64,000 bases of DNA from Listeria aquatica FSL S10-1188 (GTDB lineage Bacteria; Bacillota; Bacilli; Lactobacillales; Listeriaceae), in contig NZ_AOCG01000002.1 of assembly GCF_000525795.1 (NCBI RefSeq), forward strand, positions 62,001 through 126,000. The letters run 5' to 3'. The notes under the pieces were generated by a model that was not told the origin of the DNA, did no database searches, and saw only the letters and a program-made list of their open reading frames with translations. Below are positions 9,853 to 18,368 of the stretch, piece by piece. Position 1 is the first letter of the stretch; the number at the start of each line of letters is the position of its first letter. The position numbers were made by a program, and so were the translations under genes.

Positions 9853-10962
9853 TTAACGCTTCAAAAATCCCGTCAAAACAGAAATCGCAAACGGAATTGC
9901 TTCTTCTTTCGGATCAAGTTTTGCATGGTGAAGTCCATACGGAGAATCCACACCTAGCCAAAACATCATACCTGGAATTTCGTCTAGAAAATAGCCAAAG
10001 TCTTCTCCTGTCATCGCGGCACTTGCTTCCACGTAAGCATCTGGAAACTCCTGCTTAACGAATTCAACAAATTGTTTCGTTTCAGAAGCATGATTGTATA
10101 CTTCAAGATAAGCCGAACCTGGCAAAAACTCCACTTCACATTGAAAGGCTTCCTCCATGCCACGCGCTAGTGCTTTAAGGCGTGTCCAAATCAGCTCCAT
10201 CGTTTCTTTCTTTGCGGTACGAATCGTCCCCTCAAGTAGCGCTGAACCCGCGATCACATTTTGCACATCACCGCCTGTGATTTTCCCTACCGTAATAACC
10301 GCCGCATCCATAGGATCCACATTCCGACTGATAATCGTCTGAATTTGACCGACAAACTGACTAGCCGCAACAACCATATCATTCGCCAAATGAGGATAAG
10401 CGGCATGCCCGGATAAACCTTTAAACGAAATAAAAAGTTCAGCAGTATTGGCAAACAAGAGCCCTTCTCTTGTCGCAATTTGTCCAACTTGATACTCTGG
10501 TGCGATGTGGAGGGCATAAATTTCGTCTGGACGAAAATCTTCAAATTCTGCGCTTTCAAGTAGCGGCTTCGCCCCACCAGGGCCTTCCTCTGCTGGTTGG
10601 AAAATAAAGACCAAATGATTTTTCGGTTGATTTTTTGCAAAAAAAGCGAGCACGCCGAGTGCAATACTCATATGAAAATCATGCCCACACGCATGCATCT
10701 TCCCCTCATGTTTTGAAGCAAATGGTAAACCCGTTTCCTCTTTAATCGGAAGGGCATCCATGTCCGTTCGGTAACCAATCGTTTTTTCTGGCATAGTCCC
10801 GCGAAGTCGAACCAAAATCCCCGTGCGCCAAGTCCTTAATTCCAGAAAATCGCAGTTCAAGTTTTCAATAAAGTCGAGCAAGTAGCGCTGTGTTTGCACT
10901 TCCTCAAACCCAGTTTCCGGAATTTCATGTAGTTTTCTTCTAATCTCAATAAATTGATCCAT
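9853..10962 (-). CDS. dapL: N-acetyldiaminopimelate deacetylase
   Basis: M20 family metallo-amidohydrolase of the acetylase branch of lysine and meso-DAP synthesis. It removes acetate from N-acetyl-LL-diaminopimelate. The 369-aa product has the metal-binding M-H-A-C-G-H-D-F-H motif near residue 90-98, the E-E-G-P-G-G segment, and the C-terminal H-H-A-K-L-D. It is encoded just after dapH, as in Bacillus ykuQ-ykuR. A hairpin lies between the two genes. Confidence 0.93.
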   Translation of the reverse strand: MDQFIEIRRKLHEIPETGFEEVQTQRYLLDFIENLNCDFLELRTWRTGILVRLRGTMPEKTIGYRTDMDALPIKEETGLPFASKHEGKMHACGHDFHMSIALGVLAFFAKNQPKNHLVFIFQPAEEGPGGAKPLLESAEFEDFRPDEIYALHIAPEYQVGQIATREGLLFANTAELFISFKGLSGHAAYPHLANDMVVAASQFVGQIQTIISRNVDPMDAAVITVGKITGGDVQNVIAGSALLEGTIRTAKKETMELIWTRLKALARGMEEAFQCEVEFLPGSAYLEVYNHASETKQFVEFVKQEFPDAYVEASAAMTGEDFGYFLDEIPGMMFWLGVDSPYGLHHAKLDPKEEAIPFAISVLTGFLKR

Positions 10963-10983
10963 CGCTTATTTGCTCCTTTTCAT

Positions 10984-11021
10984 AAAAAAAGCCGGATTTA
11001 GCCTATCACGCCAAATCCAGC
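10984..11021 (-). terminator. hairpin between dapH and dapL
   Basis: Stem GCYGGATTTRGC with a short loop, followed on the minus strand by T7. It would terminate or reduce dapH transcription before dapL. Confidence 0.75.
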
Positions 11022-11029
11022 CATTTTTC

Positions 11030-11740
11030 CTATAATTGACGCAAGCCTTGCATGATCTCTGTTTTCGAAGCTGTCTTTGCATCTAGCTCCTTAAGCACAC
11101 GTGCTGGGATTCCTGCAACGACTGTTCCCGGCTCAACATCTTTTGTGACAATTGCGCCAGCTGCTACGACTGCTCCTTTTCCAACGCGAACGCCTTCTAA
11201 AACAACAACATTTGCGCCAATCACAACGTCATCTTCAATCACAACCGGATTAGCGGATGGTGGCTCGATAACGCCTGCAAGCACTGAACCAGCTCCAATA
11301 TGACAGTTTTTACCAACCGTCGCCCGACCACCAAGCACTACGTTCATATCAATCATTGTGCCTTCACCAATCACAGAACCAATATTGATCGAAGCCCCCA
11401 TCATGACAACAGCATTATCGTGAATGGTTACTTGATCACGAATAATCGCACCAGGTTCGATCCGCGCATTAACCTTTTTAAGATCAAGCATTGGAATCGC
11501 TGAATTTCTACGATCATTTTCAATCACTGAGTCAATAATCTCAGCTTCATATTTTTTAAGAAGGGGTTCAATAACGGCCCATTCACCAAAAATAGTCCCC
11601 ACTTCATCCTGAATAAACGTTTGAACACCTTTTGGAAAATCTATTTTTGAAAGATTCCCTTTCAAGTAAACCTTGACAGGTGTGCTTTTCTCACTATGTT
11701 GAATAAACGAAATAATTTGATGCGCATCCATTTGTTCCAT
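11030..11740 (-). CDS. dapH: 2,3,4,5-tetrahydropyridine-2,6-dicarboxylate N-acetyltransferase
   Basis: Acetylates tetrahydrodipicolinate with acetyl-CoA in DAP/lysine synthesis. The 236-aa protein has an N-terminal domain of about 90 residues ([14 protein letters not shown]) followed by left-handed beta-helix hexapeptide repeats ([23 protein letters not shown]) and the acyltransferase end [10 protein letters not shown]. Length matches Bacillales DapH. The SD TAGGAGG precedes the ATG. Confidence 0.95.
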   Translation of the reverse strand: MEQMDAHQIISFIQHSEKSTPVKVYLKGNLSKIDFPKGVQTFIQDEVGTIFGEWAVIEPLLKKYEAEIIDSVIENDRRNSAIPMLDLKKVNARIEPGAIIRDQVTIHDNAVVMMGASINIGSVIGEGTMIDMNVVLGGRATVGKNCHIGAGSVLAGVIEPPSANPVVIEDDVVIGANVVVLEGVRVGKGAVVAAGAIVTKDVEPGTVVAGIPARVLKELDAKTASKTEIMQGLRQL

Positions 11741-11785
11741 TAACTAATCCTCCTAAAGTTTCATCTTGCTTTAAGTTTGCCATAG

Positions 11786-12664
11786 CTACAGATGAGTTGC
11801 AAGATATTCATTCATCACTTTCATAAAAGCATCCACTTGCGGAAGTGCGAGCGACTGCTCATAGGCAAGCAAAGTCGTTTCTCTCCCAAGAACAGAACCA
11901 TCTTTTTCAACAAGCGAAATCTCATTAATCCCTTCTGTATCCCCTAAAAGCGTGATTTCTGGCAAAATCGCAAATCCAATGCCGTTTAATGCCATCTGCC
12001 GCGAGGTTTCCATTTGATCAACAAACATAGCTTGTTTCGGCATTTTGCCAAAATTTCGTTGCCAATAGTCTTGAATCACTTGATAATAGTTCGAATCACT
12101 TCTAAACTGAATAAACGGTCGCTCCGACTCAAAAACCTCTTCAATCCGCTCAATTTCCTGATCCACCAAAACGAGCTTATCCTTGAATAAGGGCTTTCTC
12201 ACACTTTTCCAGTTTGTTCCCCCACGAACGATCCCAAAATGAACAACTCCTTGTGCAAGAAGCTGATGAACTTCACTACTCCAACCTGTTTGCAGAGAAA
12301 TCCTGACTTTCGGGTAACGCGCTGAAAACTCCTTCAACACCCGCGGTAAAAACGACTGAGCGACAACGCTTGCGCATGCAATTCGTAGCGTTCCGCGAAC
12401 CACGCCTTCCATTGCTTCCAAGTTTTCCTGAATCTCACGCTCTTTTTCAATCACACTGGCCGCATGTTGAACGATCGCTTCCCCTTCTGGTGTTAGTAAC
12501 AATCCTTTTTGTGTCCGTACAAAAATCTTGGTGTTCCATCGGCTTTCGATCGTTTGTAGGCGCTGAGAAAGAGCTGGTTGGCTTAAGAAAAGCTTTTCCG
12601 CACTTTTTCGCATATTAAGTTCATCGGCGAGACAAACAAGCAGTTCATATTCTGTTACAATCAT
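11786..12664 (-). CDS. LysR family transcriptional regulator
   Basis: A 292-aa regulator with an N-terminal winged HTH (L-N-M-R-K-S-A-E-K-L-F-L-S-Q-P-A-L-S-Q-R-L) and a periplasmic-binding-like effector domain from about residue 90. Its start overlaps the cbpB stop by ATGA, so the two are translationally coupled. Position just upstream of dapH suggests, but does not show, a link to lysine/DAP or one-carbon/sulfur metabolism. The ligand is unknown. Confidence 0.9.
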   Translation of the reverse strand: MIVTEYELLVCLADELNMRKSAEKLFLSQPALSQRLQTIESRWNTKIFVRTQKGLLLTPEGEAIVQHAASVIEKEREIQENLEAMEGVVRGTLRIACASVVAQSFLPRVLKEFSARYPKVRISLQTGWSSEVHQLLAQGVVHFGIVRGGTNWKSVRKPLFKDKLVLVDQEIERIEEVFESERPFIQFRSDSNYYQVIQDYWQRNFGKMPKQAMFVDQMETSRQMALNGIGFAILPEITLLGDTEGINEISLVEKDGSVLGRETTLLAYEQSLALPQVDAFMKVMNEYLATHL

Positions 12665-13113
12665 GTTCTGTCCTCCACTTTAGAATGAATAAACCGGTTC
12701 ACTTGTTTTAAAATAACGCGCCGAGTGAGAATCCCTTGAAATTCTCGTTCCTCATTTACAACACTGATAAAAGGGGCATCCACAAGCATACTAACTACAC
12801 GTTCAGCGTCAAAGTTTTCTTTAACAACAGGGATATCCGTTTGCATAACATCTTCTACTTTCATCGTTTCCAGTCGTTCAAATTCAATCTTTTCAAGTCC
12901 TAAAATGGCTTCTGTAATCATTGCAGCACTGATTAAGCCATAAAGTTTAAAATTATAATCCAAAACAGGAATCACAGAATAACCGCATTTTGTTAATACT
13001 AAAAGCGCATGCTCTAAGTTATTTCCAAGCTGTACATGAGCGACTTTTTCGGCAGAGATCATATTTTCTTCAAGTTGATTCTTTATAAAAAATCCAAATT
13101 GATTTGAAATCAT
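12661..13113 (-). CDS. cbpB: CBS-domain c-di-AMP-binding protein CbpB/DarB
   Basis: Cytosolic protein of about 150 aa made of two CBS domains. Listeria CbpB (B. subtilis DarB/YkuL) binds c-di-AMP and, when unliganded, activates the (p)ppGpp synthetase Rel. The sequence opens MISNQFGFFIKNQLEENMIS and carries C-G-Y-S-V-I-P-V-L-D in CBS1 and A-P-F-I-S-V-V-N-E in CBS2. Other in-frame starts exist at 13119 and 13134; I chose the family-like one. It lies upstream of the LysR and dap genes as in L. monocytogenes. Confidence 0.88.
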   Translation of the reverse strand: MISNQFGFFIKNQLEENMISAEKVAHVQLGNNLEHALLVLTKCGYSVIPVLDYNFKLYGLISAAMITEAILGLEKIEFERLETMKVEDVMQTDIPVVKENFDAERVVSMLVDAPFISVVNEEREFQGILTRRVILKQVNRFIHSKVEDRT

Positions 13114-13256
13114 TTTCATCTTTCCTCTTCTCAAGTATTCTCTTGAATCTTTTTCTCTTTTCCTTCAAACGCTTCCACTTAAACATTCGCTTTCATTTTA
13201 CCATAGTCAGTTGATGATTTCCTCTCTAATAAATCTTTTTTCAGGCAAAAAAAATA

Positions 13257-13280
13257 CTAGAACAGAAAAATCTGTTCTAG
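13257..13280 (-). terminator. terminator after ykuJ
   Basis: Perfect stem CTAGAACAGA with a 4-nt loop. On the minus strand it is followed by TATTTTTTTT. Confidence 0.85.
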
Positions 13281-13290
13281 TTGTTTCTGC

Positions 13291-13521
13291 TTAATTTTCT
13301 TGTAGAGCTTCGAAAATTTCAATTGCTGTCATATCAATATCATCAAAATTATACTTACTGTTTGAATCGTGAATTTCGATTTCAAAAGACTGGGAAGGCT
13401 CGAAATATTTTACCTCGCAAATCACCTTTCCATCTTTTTCAAATCGTCTCGATTGTGTTTCAGCAGCATCATCGTTCTGCATGGCCTCCAACCGTTGAAT
13501 TATTCCTTTTAACTGAGACAT
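13291..13521 (-). CDS. ykuJ: YkuJ family protein (DUF1797)
   Basis: Small cytosolic protein of 76 aa, starting MSQLKGIIQRLEAMQ, with the conserved V-K-Y-F-E and F-D-D-I-D-M-T-A-I-E-I-F-E segments of the YkuJ family. Function is not known. The reading frame extends six codons further upstream, but the ATG at 13521 has a good SD (GAGAGGAGA). In Bacillus the gene sits in the same yku neighbourhood as the CbpB and dap genes. Confidence 0.85.
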   Translation of the reverse strand: MSQLKGIIQRLEAMQNDDAAETQSRRFEKDGKVICEVKYFEPSQSFEIEIHDSNSKYNFDDIDMTAIEIFEALQEN

Positions 13522-13670
13522 AGTACATTCTCCTCTCAAAATCCACCTGATGAGTTTTGCTCATCCACTACTTAATAATACTATCAAATTTTAGCGCAAA
13601 TCACACCCAATAAGCAAGCATTCTTTCAAAATTTCACATAATATTTTTTTAGACTGCATGAAGCAAAGCA

Positions 13671-13697
13671 AAACCGCCTTGATTTTCAAGGCGGTTT
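13671..13697 (-). terminator. terminator after the 73-aa Fur-box gene
   Basis: Perfect stem AAACCGCCTT / AAGGCGGTTT with a 7-nt loop immediately downstream of the stop codon. Confidence 0.85.
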
Positions 13698-13702
13698 CTC
13701 TA

Positions 13703-13924
13703 TTATTGATCTGTTTTTTCATTTTTAACAGATTGAAGTCTTAACTTAACAGCTCGCATAATGGTTTTTTTGCGATTAAAACCCTTTACACAAATAGTTT
13801 CAGAACCAAGCGTTACGAACACTTCTCCCCATGAGCCACATGGATTAAAACCATAAGCATGCACTTTTAGCAAGCCTTCTCTCGTTGGGAAAAACAACAT
13901 TTCATAATTTCCAGCCTTTGACAT
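13703..13924 (-). CDS. small protein of unknown function under a Fur box
   Basis: The 73-aa product starts MSKAGNYEMLFFPTREGLLK, is soluble by appearance, and ends in a basic tail (K-K-T-I-M-R-A-V-K-L-R). No domain is recognised. A good SD (AGGAGGAAGG) precedes the ATG, and a near-consensus Fur box with a TATAAT lies 42-65 nt upstream, so it is likely induced by iron limitation. It is probably the counterpart of the small hypothetical gene next to cbpB in L. monocytogenes. Confidence 0.72.
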   Translation of the reverse strand: MSKAGNYEMLFFPTREGLLKVHAYGFNPCGSWGEVFVTLGSETICVKGFNRKKTIMRAVKLRLQSVKNEKTDQ

Positions 13925-13965
13925 TCGCCAAACTCCTTCCTCCTACAATTTGAGCAACTAGCGAT

Positions 13966-13980
13966 TGAAAATGATTCTCA
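13966..13980 (-). promoter_or_regulatory. Fur box
   Basis: TGAAAATGATTCTCA, a 7-1-7 inverted repeat differing from TGATAATNATTATCA at two positions, directly downstream (minus strand) of a TATAAT -10 element at about 13983-13990. Its placement over the transcription start is right for repression by Fe-Fur. Confidence 0.75.
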
Positions 13981-14043
13981 ATTATTATAGTCTTCATTTT
14001 ACGGGAAAGAAGCAAAATATGCAACTTTTTCTTCAAAAAAAAA

Positions 14044-14066
14044 GGAGCTTGTTCGGCTTAAGCTCC
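14044..14066 (-). terminator. terminator after the lipoprotein gene
   Basis: Stem GGAGCTT / AAGCTCC with a 9-nt loop, followed by T8 on the minus strand. Confidence 0.85.
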
Positions 14067-14076
14067 TCTCTTTCCT

Positions 14077-14711
14077 TTACAATCCAAATGCCGCATAGAG
14101 TTTCTCAAAAAATTCTGTTTCATTCTTGATCTCCCACTTTTCATGATTATCCTCATCACGTTTTAAGCGAAGTGTTACTTTCGTTTCCTTTTTCTTAGCT
14201 GGACTGTTTAAATAAATATACTCAAGCATTTCGAAGCTCGTTTGATTAACTAGTTTTTTCATCTCATCATCTGTACTATCAGCCGTAATTTTTGATTCCA
14301 CGTTTTTTACTAGTTCATCCGTTTTGGCTTGTACAGCTTTATCATTTAAATCAAGCCCCTTAACATTAACTGAAACTACAGCTTCTTTATTGCTTTCTTT
14401 TTTCACATCAACTGTATAGCTCGTTGTTTTCTTTAAATGAGCAATAAATTTTTGATTGAGTTGGGTGATTTTTTTCTTTCTCAACCCCACTAAGTTCGCT
14501 TTCGACAGATGTCACGAATTCATTTTCATTTTCTTTTTGAATCCGCGTATCATCAAGTCCATAAATCTCTTGTAATTCTGGAACATCTTCTTGATAGATA
14601 TAACTGTCTACAAGCGCTTTTGTCGATACATCTGCTTTTTCAGGGTGACTACAACTGGCTAGCAGAAAAATCGCAGCACATAATATACCGAAAAAAAATA
14701 CCTTTTTTCAT
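14077..14711 (-). CDS. putative lipoprotein (two frame breaks)
   Basis: Translation from the ATG at 14711 (SD TAGGAGGAAC) gives, with one base fewer in the A8 run 14691-14698, a signal peptide ending in the lipobox L-L-A-S-C. A second break at T7 14469-14475 must be bridged to reach the C-terminal part ending F-F-E-K-L-Y-A-A-F-G-L. The mature protein is about 190 aa and charged, with repeated T-V-D-V-K / V-S-V-N-V beta-strand-like segments similar to the DUF5105-type lipoproteins of Firmicutes (weak resemblance). It is presumably anchored on the outer face of the membrane. It heads a run of four envelope genes. Confidence 0.7.
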
Positions 14712-14736
14712 TTGTTCCTCCTAGTGATGACTCTGA

Positions 14737-15323
14737 TTATAATTTTTCTTTTCTTGGATGATTTTTTTGACGCTCTGAATCTGAAAGATTAGGATCTCCC
14801 AATTTTTTCCCGTATTCCCGGTTTTTCTCTCCAATTTCACGGCCTCTTTGGCTGGCACTTGTTGTTGCATCGCTTTTAGAATGAGTTGATCCATTACTAC
14901 CAGAGGTACTATTTGAACTCCCCGTTTGTGGAGCTTTGTTTGAACCGCTTGCTGCTTGATCTCCCCCTGTAGACTGAGCAGGCTCTTTATGTGTGGCTTT
15001 ATTTTGCTCAGATTGCTTGCTATTTTCAGCAGCTGCTATTTGCGCTTTCTTTTGTTCAGCCACTTTTTTTTGCTTCCGCTTGTTTTGCTTCTGCTTGTTT
15101 TTTTTGCAACTTCTTGTTTTTTCACAGCAACTTTTTCTGTATGGACAGCCTTTACTTTCGATTCTACTCGTGAACGAATTGAATTGATTTTTGCTTGAAG
15201 AGCTTCCCGTTGTACTTTTGAAAAACTAGAAAGTGGAGCTGCTTCAACGGGCTGAATGTGACTCAACCCAAAAAAGATTCCTGCTGCAAATACTAAAAAC
15301 CACATTCTTTTTTTCCTTTTCAT
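14737..15323 (-). CDS. secreted coiled-coil, low-complexity protein (two frame breaks)
   Basis: The product is about 195 aa. An N-terminal signal peptide (MKRKKRMWFLVFAAGIFFGL, cleavage near V-E-A-A) is followed by a helical region. After removing one base from each of two T8 runs (15064-15071, 15108-15115), this becomes a regular K-K-Q-A-E-A-K-Q-A-E-A-K-K heptad-like coiled coil. A Ser/Gly/Thr/Asn-rich linker follows, then a distinct C-terminal block G-R-E-I-G-E-K-N-R-E-Y-G-K-K-L-G-D-P-N-L-S-D-S-E-R. No known family is recognised. It has no LPXTG or GW motif, so it is secreted or loosely wall-bound. Confidence 0.65.
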
Positions 15324-15346
15324 GGTGTTTTCCTCCTAAATAATAA

Positions 15347-16397
15347 TTATTTTAACCAATAGTCCGGGGTATAAAATACCTTTTTCCTATTTGGATAATA
15401 TGCACTTTTAAGTCCATTTTTAGATGGATAATGTCGTAAAGAAGTTTTTGGATTATAAGTAAATAGGTTCCCTCCATTTAAACGAGGAGAGTCCCACCAA
15501 ATCGAAAAAGCTTTAACCGTTCCAGAAAACTTATCTGTTCCTTTAACCGGCTTCAACCCGACTACCATGGAATGATAGATATAACCACTCATCCATTTTC
15601 CATTCACTTGGACACTTGTCTTATACCAATACGAAGAATATTTTCGCACCTGAATTTTTGTCCCCGTTCGCCACATTCGAAGTGGAGTTTTATCATTAAA
15701 ATTCGTGCTGTGAAGAAGCGGAGCTCCGTCTACAACACTCGCCTTGATACTCGTTGAACTTTGTTCAGCATTAAATGCTTCTTTGTCCCAAGCATCCAAT
15801 TGATATTGCTTAATTAATGAAATCAGTTTGTTTGCATATTGTGGATCTGTCGCATAACCGTCTTGTTTCAATCTGTTTGCGACAAGTTGATAGTCTTTCA
15901 CATTAACAATATTTTTATAGCGTGATTTCTGTAAAAACGCTCCATGGTCTTCAATGCTTACATTTTTATTTGGATATTTACGAAATTTAGCTTGTACAGT
16001 GATCCATTTTCCATTTTGATATTCAAGCGTTGGCATTACAACATATTGCCCATTATAATCCCCTTTAACTCCAAATAGGTTATGAGCTCGCGTTGCAAGT
16101 TCTGATTTTCCCCAGCCACTTTCAAGAATAGCTTGTGCACTTGTAATAGAAGGTAAAATTTTATATTTTTTCCATCCACTGATAGACCCTTGCTTAATAC
16201 TTGCTAGAAAAGCTGATGTATTTGTTGCAGCACGTGTTTCTCGCGCTTCAGTTGTAGAATAATAGCCTGGACCTAATTCACTGTTAGGTTTTAAAGTGGC
16301 TATTTGAGTTTCTTCCGCTAAAACCGGCTGCAATGAAAGAATGGATGAGAAAGCTAAAAAGCAAGTAAGCAAACTGATGATAAGTATTTTTTTTCAT
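15347..16397 (-). CDS. secreted endo-beta-N-acetylglucosaminidase (GH73) with SH3/GW-like tail
   Basis: Autolysin-type peptidoglycan hydrolase. With T8 at 16387-16394 read as T7, the ATG at 16397 gives signal peptide MKKILIISLLTCFLAFSSI with cleavage after V-L-A. The glucosaminidase domain covers about residues 55-210. It has the catalytic-glutamate region S-A-Q-A-I-L-E-S-G-W-G-K-S and the N-L-F-G-V-K-G and Y-x-x-D-P-x-Y-A-x-K-L signatures. The last 130 residues form SH3/GW-like modules (V-R-K-Y-S-S-Y-W-Y-K-T-S-V-Q-V-N-G-K-W), which typically bind wall or lipoteichoic acid. Confidence 0.87.
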
Positions 16398-16417
16398 TAC
16401 TTCTCCTTTTTTTATGA

Positions 16418-16452
16418 GAAAATGACTCGATCGATTCAATCGAGTCATTTTC
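16418..16452. terminator. hairpin between YusW-like and glucosaminidase genes
   Basis: Perfect 14-bp stem GAAAATGACTCGAT / ATCGAGTCATTTTC with a 7-nt loop, 30 nt past the stop of the YusW-like gene. The T-run after the stem is weak. Confidence 0.65.
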
Positions 16453-16483
16453 ATTTGTGTATCTATTTTAAAGATTGAATAGC

Positions 16484-17338
16484 TTATTTAATTTTAAATT
16501 CAAATTCGGATTTGTTTGGGAATTCTACTTCATATTTGAATTTCTTGAAGTTGTTTTTTAGTTTAAGTTCGCCAAGTACGTGACTTACGATTTGATTTTT
16601 ATTTTTAGACTTCATATTGAAATCAGCAAAGATACCTTCAATAATGCGTTGTGCTTTCGCACCTTTCACTTCTACGCCAGTGAATTCATTTTCATATTTC
16701 GCTTCAACTGTACCATTTTTCTTCACTTCATATTGTAATTCCACGTCAAAGTTTTTGTACTCGATGTCAACATCAAGTTCTTTAACTGCTAATTTACCTG
16801 CAGAAGGTTTCACAGATTCATTGTTGTTTGAGTTATCTTCAACATCGCCACCTGGTGCAACGATTGTTCCGTTGTCATTTCCTTCTTCAGTATTACCTTC
16901 GTTTTCTGCATCCCCGTATCCACCAGTATATTCAGTACCGAAATTAATTTGCTCATTCCAAGCTTTATCTACATAAATTACTTTCAGACTCTTATTGCTG
17001 CTTGCTGCGATACCGCTCAAGATTCCTTTTAGTTGGTAAGTATACGCACTTACACCTTGAGCAATTTTTGTTGCTTGTGCTTTTGAATAACCTGCATCTA
17101 CCCAAGTAGCTGCCTTCGTCAATTTGTTATAAACTGAGTCAACATTTTTTGCTGTTAGCGTGATTCCTGTTAGTGTTTGTAAGTCTGACTTGCTGAAAGT
17201 CTTGATTGTTTTGTAAGCGTCCTGATAAATAGTGTTTCCTTCTACGCTTGCTGCTTCCGATACTACTGGTGCGAGTGTTGCTACCCCCATTGTAAGAGCT
17301 AGCCCTGTTGCTGCTGTAACTTTAACTAGTTTGTTCAT
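16484..17338 (-). CDS. secreted YusW-like protein
   Basis: A 284-aa exported protein. The signal peptide is MNKLVKVTAATGLALTMGVA with cleavage near S-E-A-A-S. A helical domain (about 40-125) follows, then an acidic Gly/Asn/Glu linker (E-N-E-G-N-T-E-E-G-N-D-N-G). The C-terminal domain starts L-D-V-D-I-E-Y-K-N-F-D-V-E-L-Q-Y-E, which matches the YusW-type domain, in two related segments. Listeria secreted proteins with this domain are known but of unknown function. The gene is monocistronic, upstream of the glucosaminidase on the same strand. Confidence 0.75.
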   Translation of the reverse strand: MNKLVKVTAATGLALTMGVATLAPVVSEAASVEGNTIYQDAYKTIKTFSKSDLQTLTGITLTAKNVDSVYNKLTKAATWVDAGYSKAQATKIAQGVSAYTYQLKGILSGIAASSNKSLKVIYVDKAWNEQINFGTEYTGGYGDAENEGNTEEGNDNGTIVAPGGDVEDNSNNNESVKPSAGKLAVKELDVDIEYKNFDVELQYEVKKNGTVEAKYENEFTGVEVKGAKAQRIIEGIFADFNMKSKNKNQIVSHVLGELKLKNNFKKFKYEVEFPNKSEFEFKIK

Positions 17339-17474
17339 AATTGTATTTCTCCTTTATGGTTTTATAGTTTGCATAGTATTGTTTTATTTATACTAGCTGA
17401 ATTAACTATAACTTGAATAAATAAAAACGTCAACCTTTTTCTACTTATTTTTTTTTATAATAGTATTTTAGTAA

Positions 17475-17503
17475 TTGCCTTAAAGCATTGATAATGCTAT
17501 ACT
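17475..17503 (+). promoter_or_regulatory. promoter of the PadR operon with palindrome in the spacer
   Basis: TTGCCT at 17475-17480, a 17-nt spacer, then TATACT at 17498-17503. The spacer holds the perfect palindrome AGCATT-GAT-AATGCT (17484-17498), a likely operator for the PadR protein encoded 60 nt downstream. Confidence 0.6.
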
Positions 17504-17560
17504 TATAACTACCTAAACTAATATAAAAAAATGAATAGTATTTCGCAGGAGGAATAAAGA

Positions 17561-17890
17561 ATGCGTCCAACCGCTCAATTTAAAAAAGGCGTTTTAGACA
17601 TTTGCGTGTTGTACTTATTACAATACAGTGATCAATACGGGTACGATCTTACACAAAAAGTTAACAAACACATCCCGATTACTGAAGGTGCGCTGTATCC
17701 TTCTTTGCGTCGACTTGTAAAAGATGGTTATTGTTCCACTTATTTGCAAGAGTCTCCAAACGGTCCTTCCAGAAAGTATTACCATATCACGAATACAGGC
17801 AGAGTTTATTTACAAGACATGCTTGAGGAGTGGGACCACTTTGTTACAAGTTTTAAAGACTTACGAGAGGAAGCTGATCAACATGGATAA
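17561..17890 (+). CDS. PadR family transcriptional regulator
   Basis: A 109-aa winged-helix repressor. It has the conserved G-Y-D-L-T-Q-K-V, the wing strand T-E-G-A-L-Y-P-S-L-R-R-L, and R-K-Y-Y-H-I-T-N-T-G-R. The SD GCAGGAGG is strong. The gene overlaps the next (DUF1700) by 8 nt, forming the widespread PadR-DUF1700-DUF4097 cassette, which is commonly linked to envelope stress. The effector is unknown. Confidence 0.92.
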   Translation: MRPTAQFKKGVLDICVLYLLQYSDQYGYDLTQKVNKHIPITEGALYPSLRRLVKDGYCSTYLQESPNGPSRKYYHITNTGRVYLQDMLEEWDHFVTSFKDLREEADQHG

Positions 17891-18368
17891 GCAAAAATTT
17901 TTTAAAAGAATTGAATAAAGCAGCTTCAGGTCTTCCAAAAGAAGAACGTGAAGAACTTTTACAATACTATGATGAATATTTGACTAGTGCATTATTAGAA
18001 GGAAAAAGTGAAGAAGAGATTCGACAAGAAATTGGTTCACCTACTCAAATAGCGGGTGCCTTTATAGAAGCAAGTAGTGAAGAAGAGATTGAAAAAAAAA
18101 GCCTATAAACGCGTGGCAAGAATTGGCTGGCTAAAGCGAACAGGTATTTCTACCTGGTTTGCTTTTCTAGCGTGCCTCCTTTTTCTTTTCTTGTTCGGGG
18201 GAATTGCAAGTATTGTTTTTCTCGGAATTGATGTGATTTTGTTTCAACAAATCCATGTTTTCCAAATTTTTTATGGCTCTATTTTGCGCGGGAATTAGCT
18301 ATTTAGCCTTTTTAGTACTTAAAATTCTCTACAAATTCTATCTCACACGAAAAGGACGATTTTCATGA
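17883..18368 (+). CDS. DUF1700 membrane protein (three frame breaks)
   Basis: About 160 aa once homopolymer breaks at T6 17898, A9 18092 and T6 18267 are bridged. The N-terminal helical domain starts MDKQKFLKELNKAASGLPKE with L-L-Q-Y-Y-D-E-Y and the E-E-I-R-Q-E-I-G-S-P motif typical of DUF1700. It ends in two hydrophobic helices and a basic tail. The stop overlaps the DUF4097 start (ATGA). It probably works as membrane partner of the DUF4097 protein. Confidence 0.82.

Noticed and set aside
14956-15198. Plus-strand Leu/Phe/Cys-rich frames
   Set aside because: They are antisense shadows of the Lys/Ala/Gln coiled coil of the minus-strand secreted protein.
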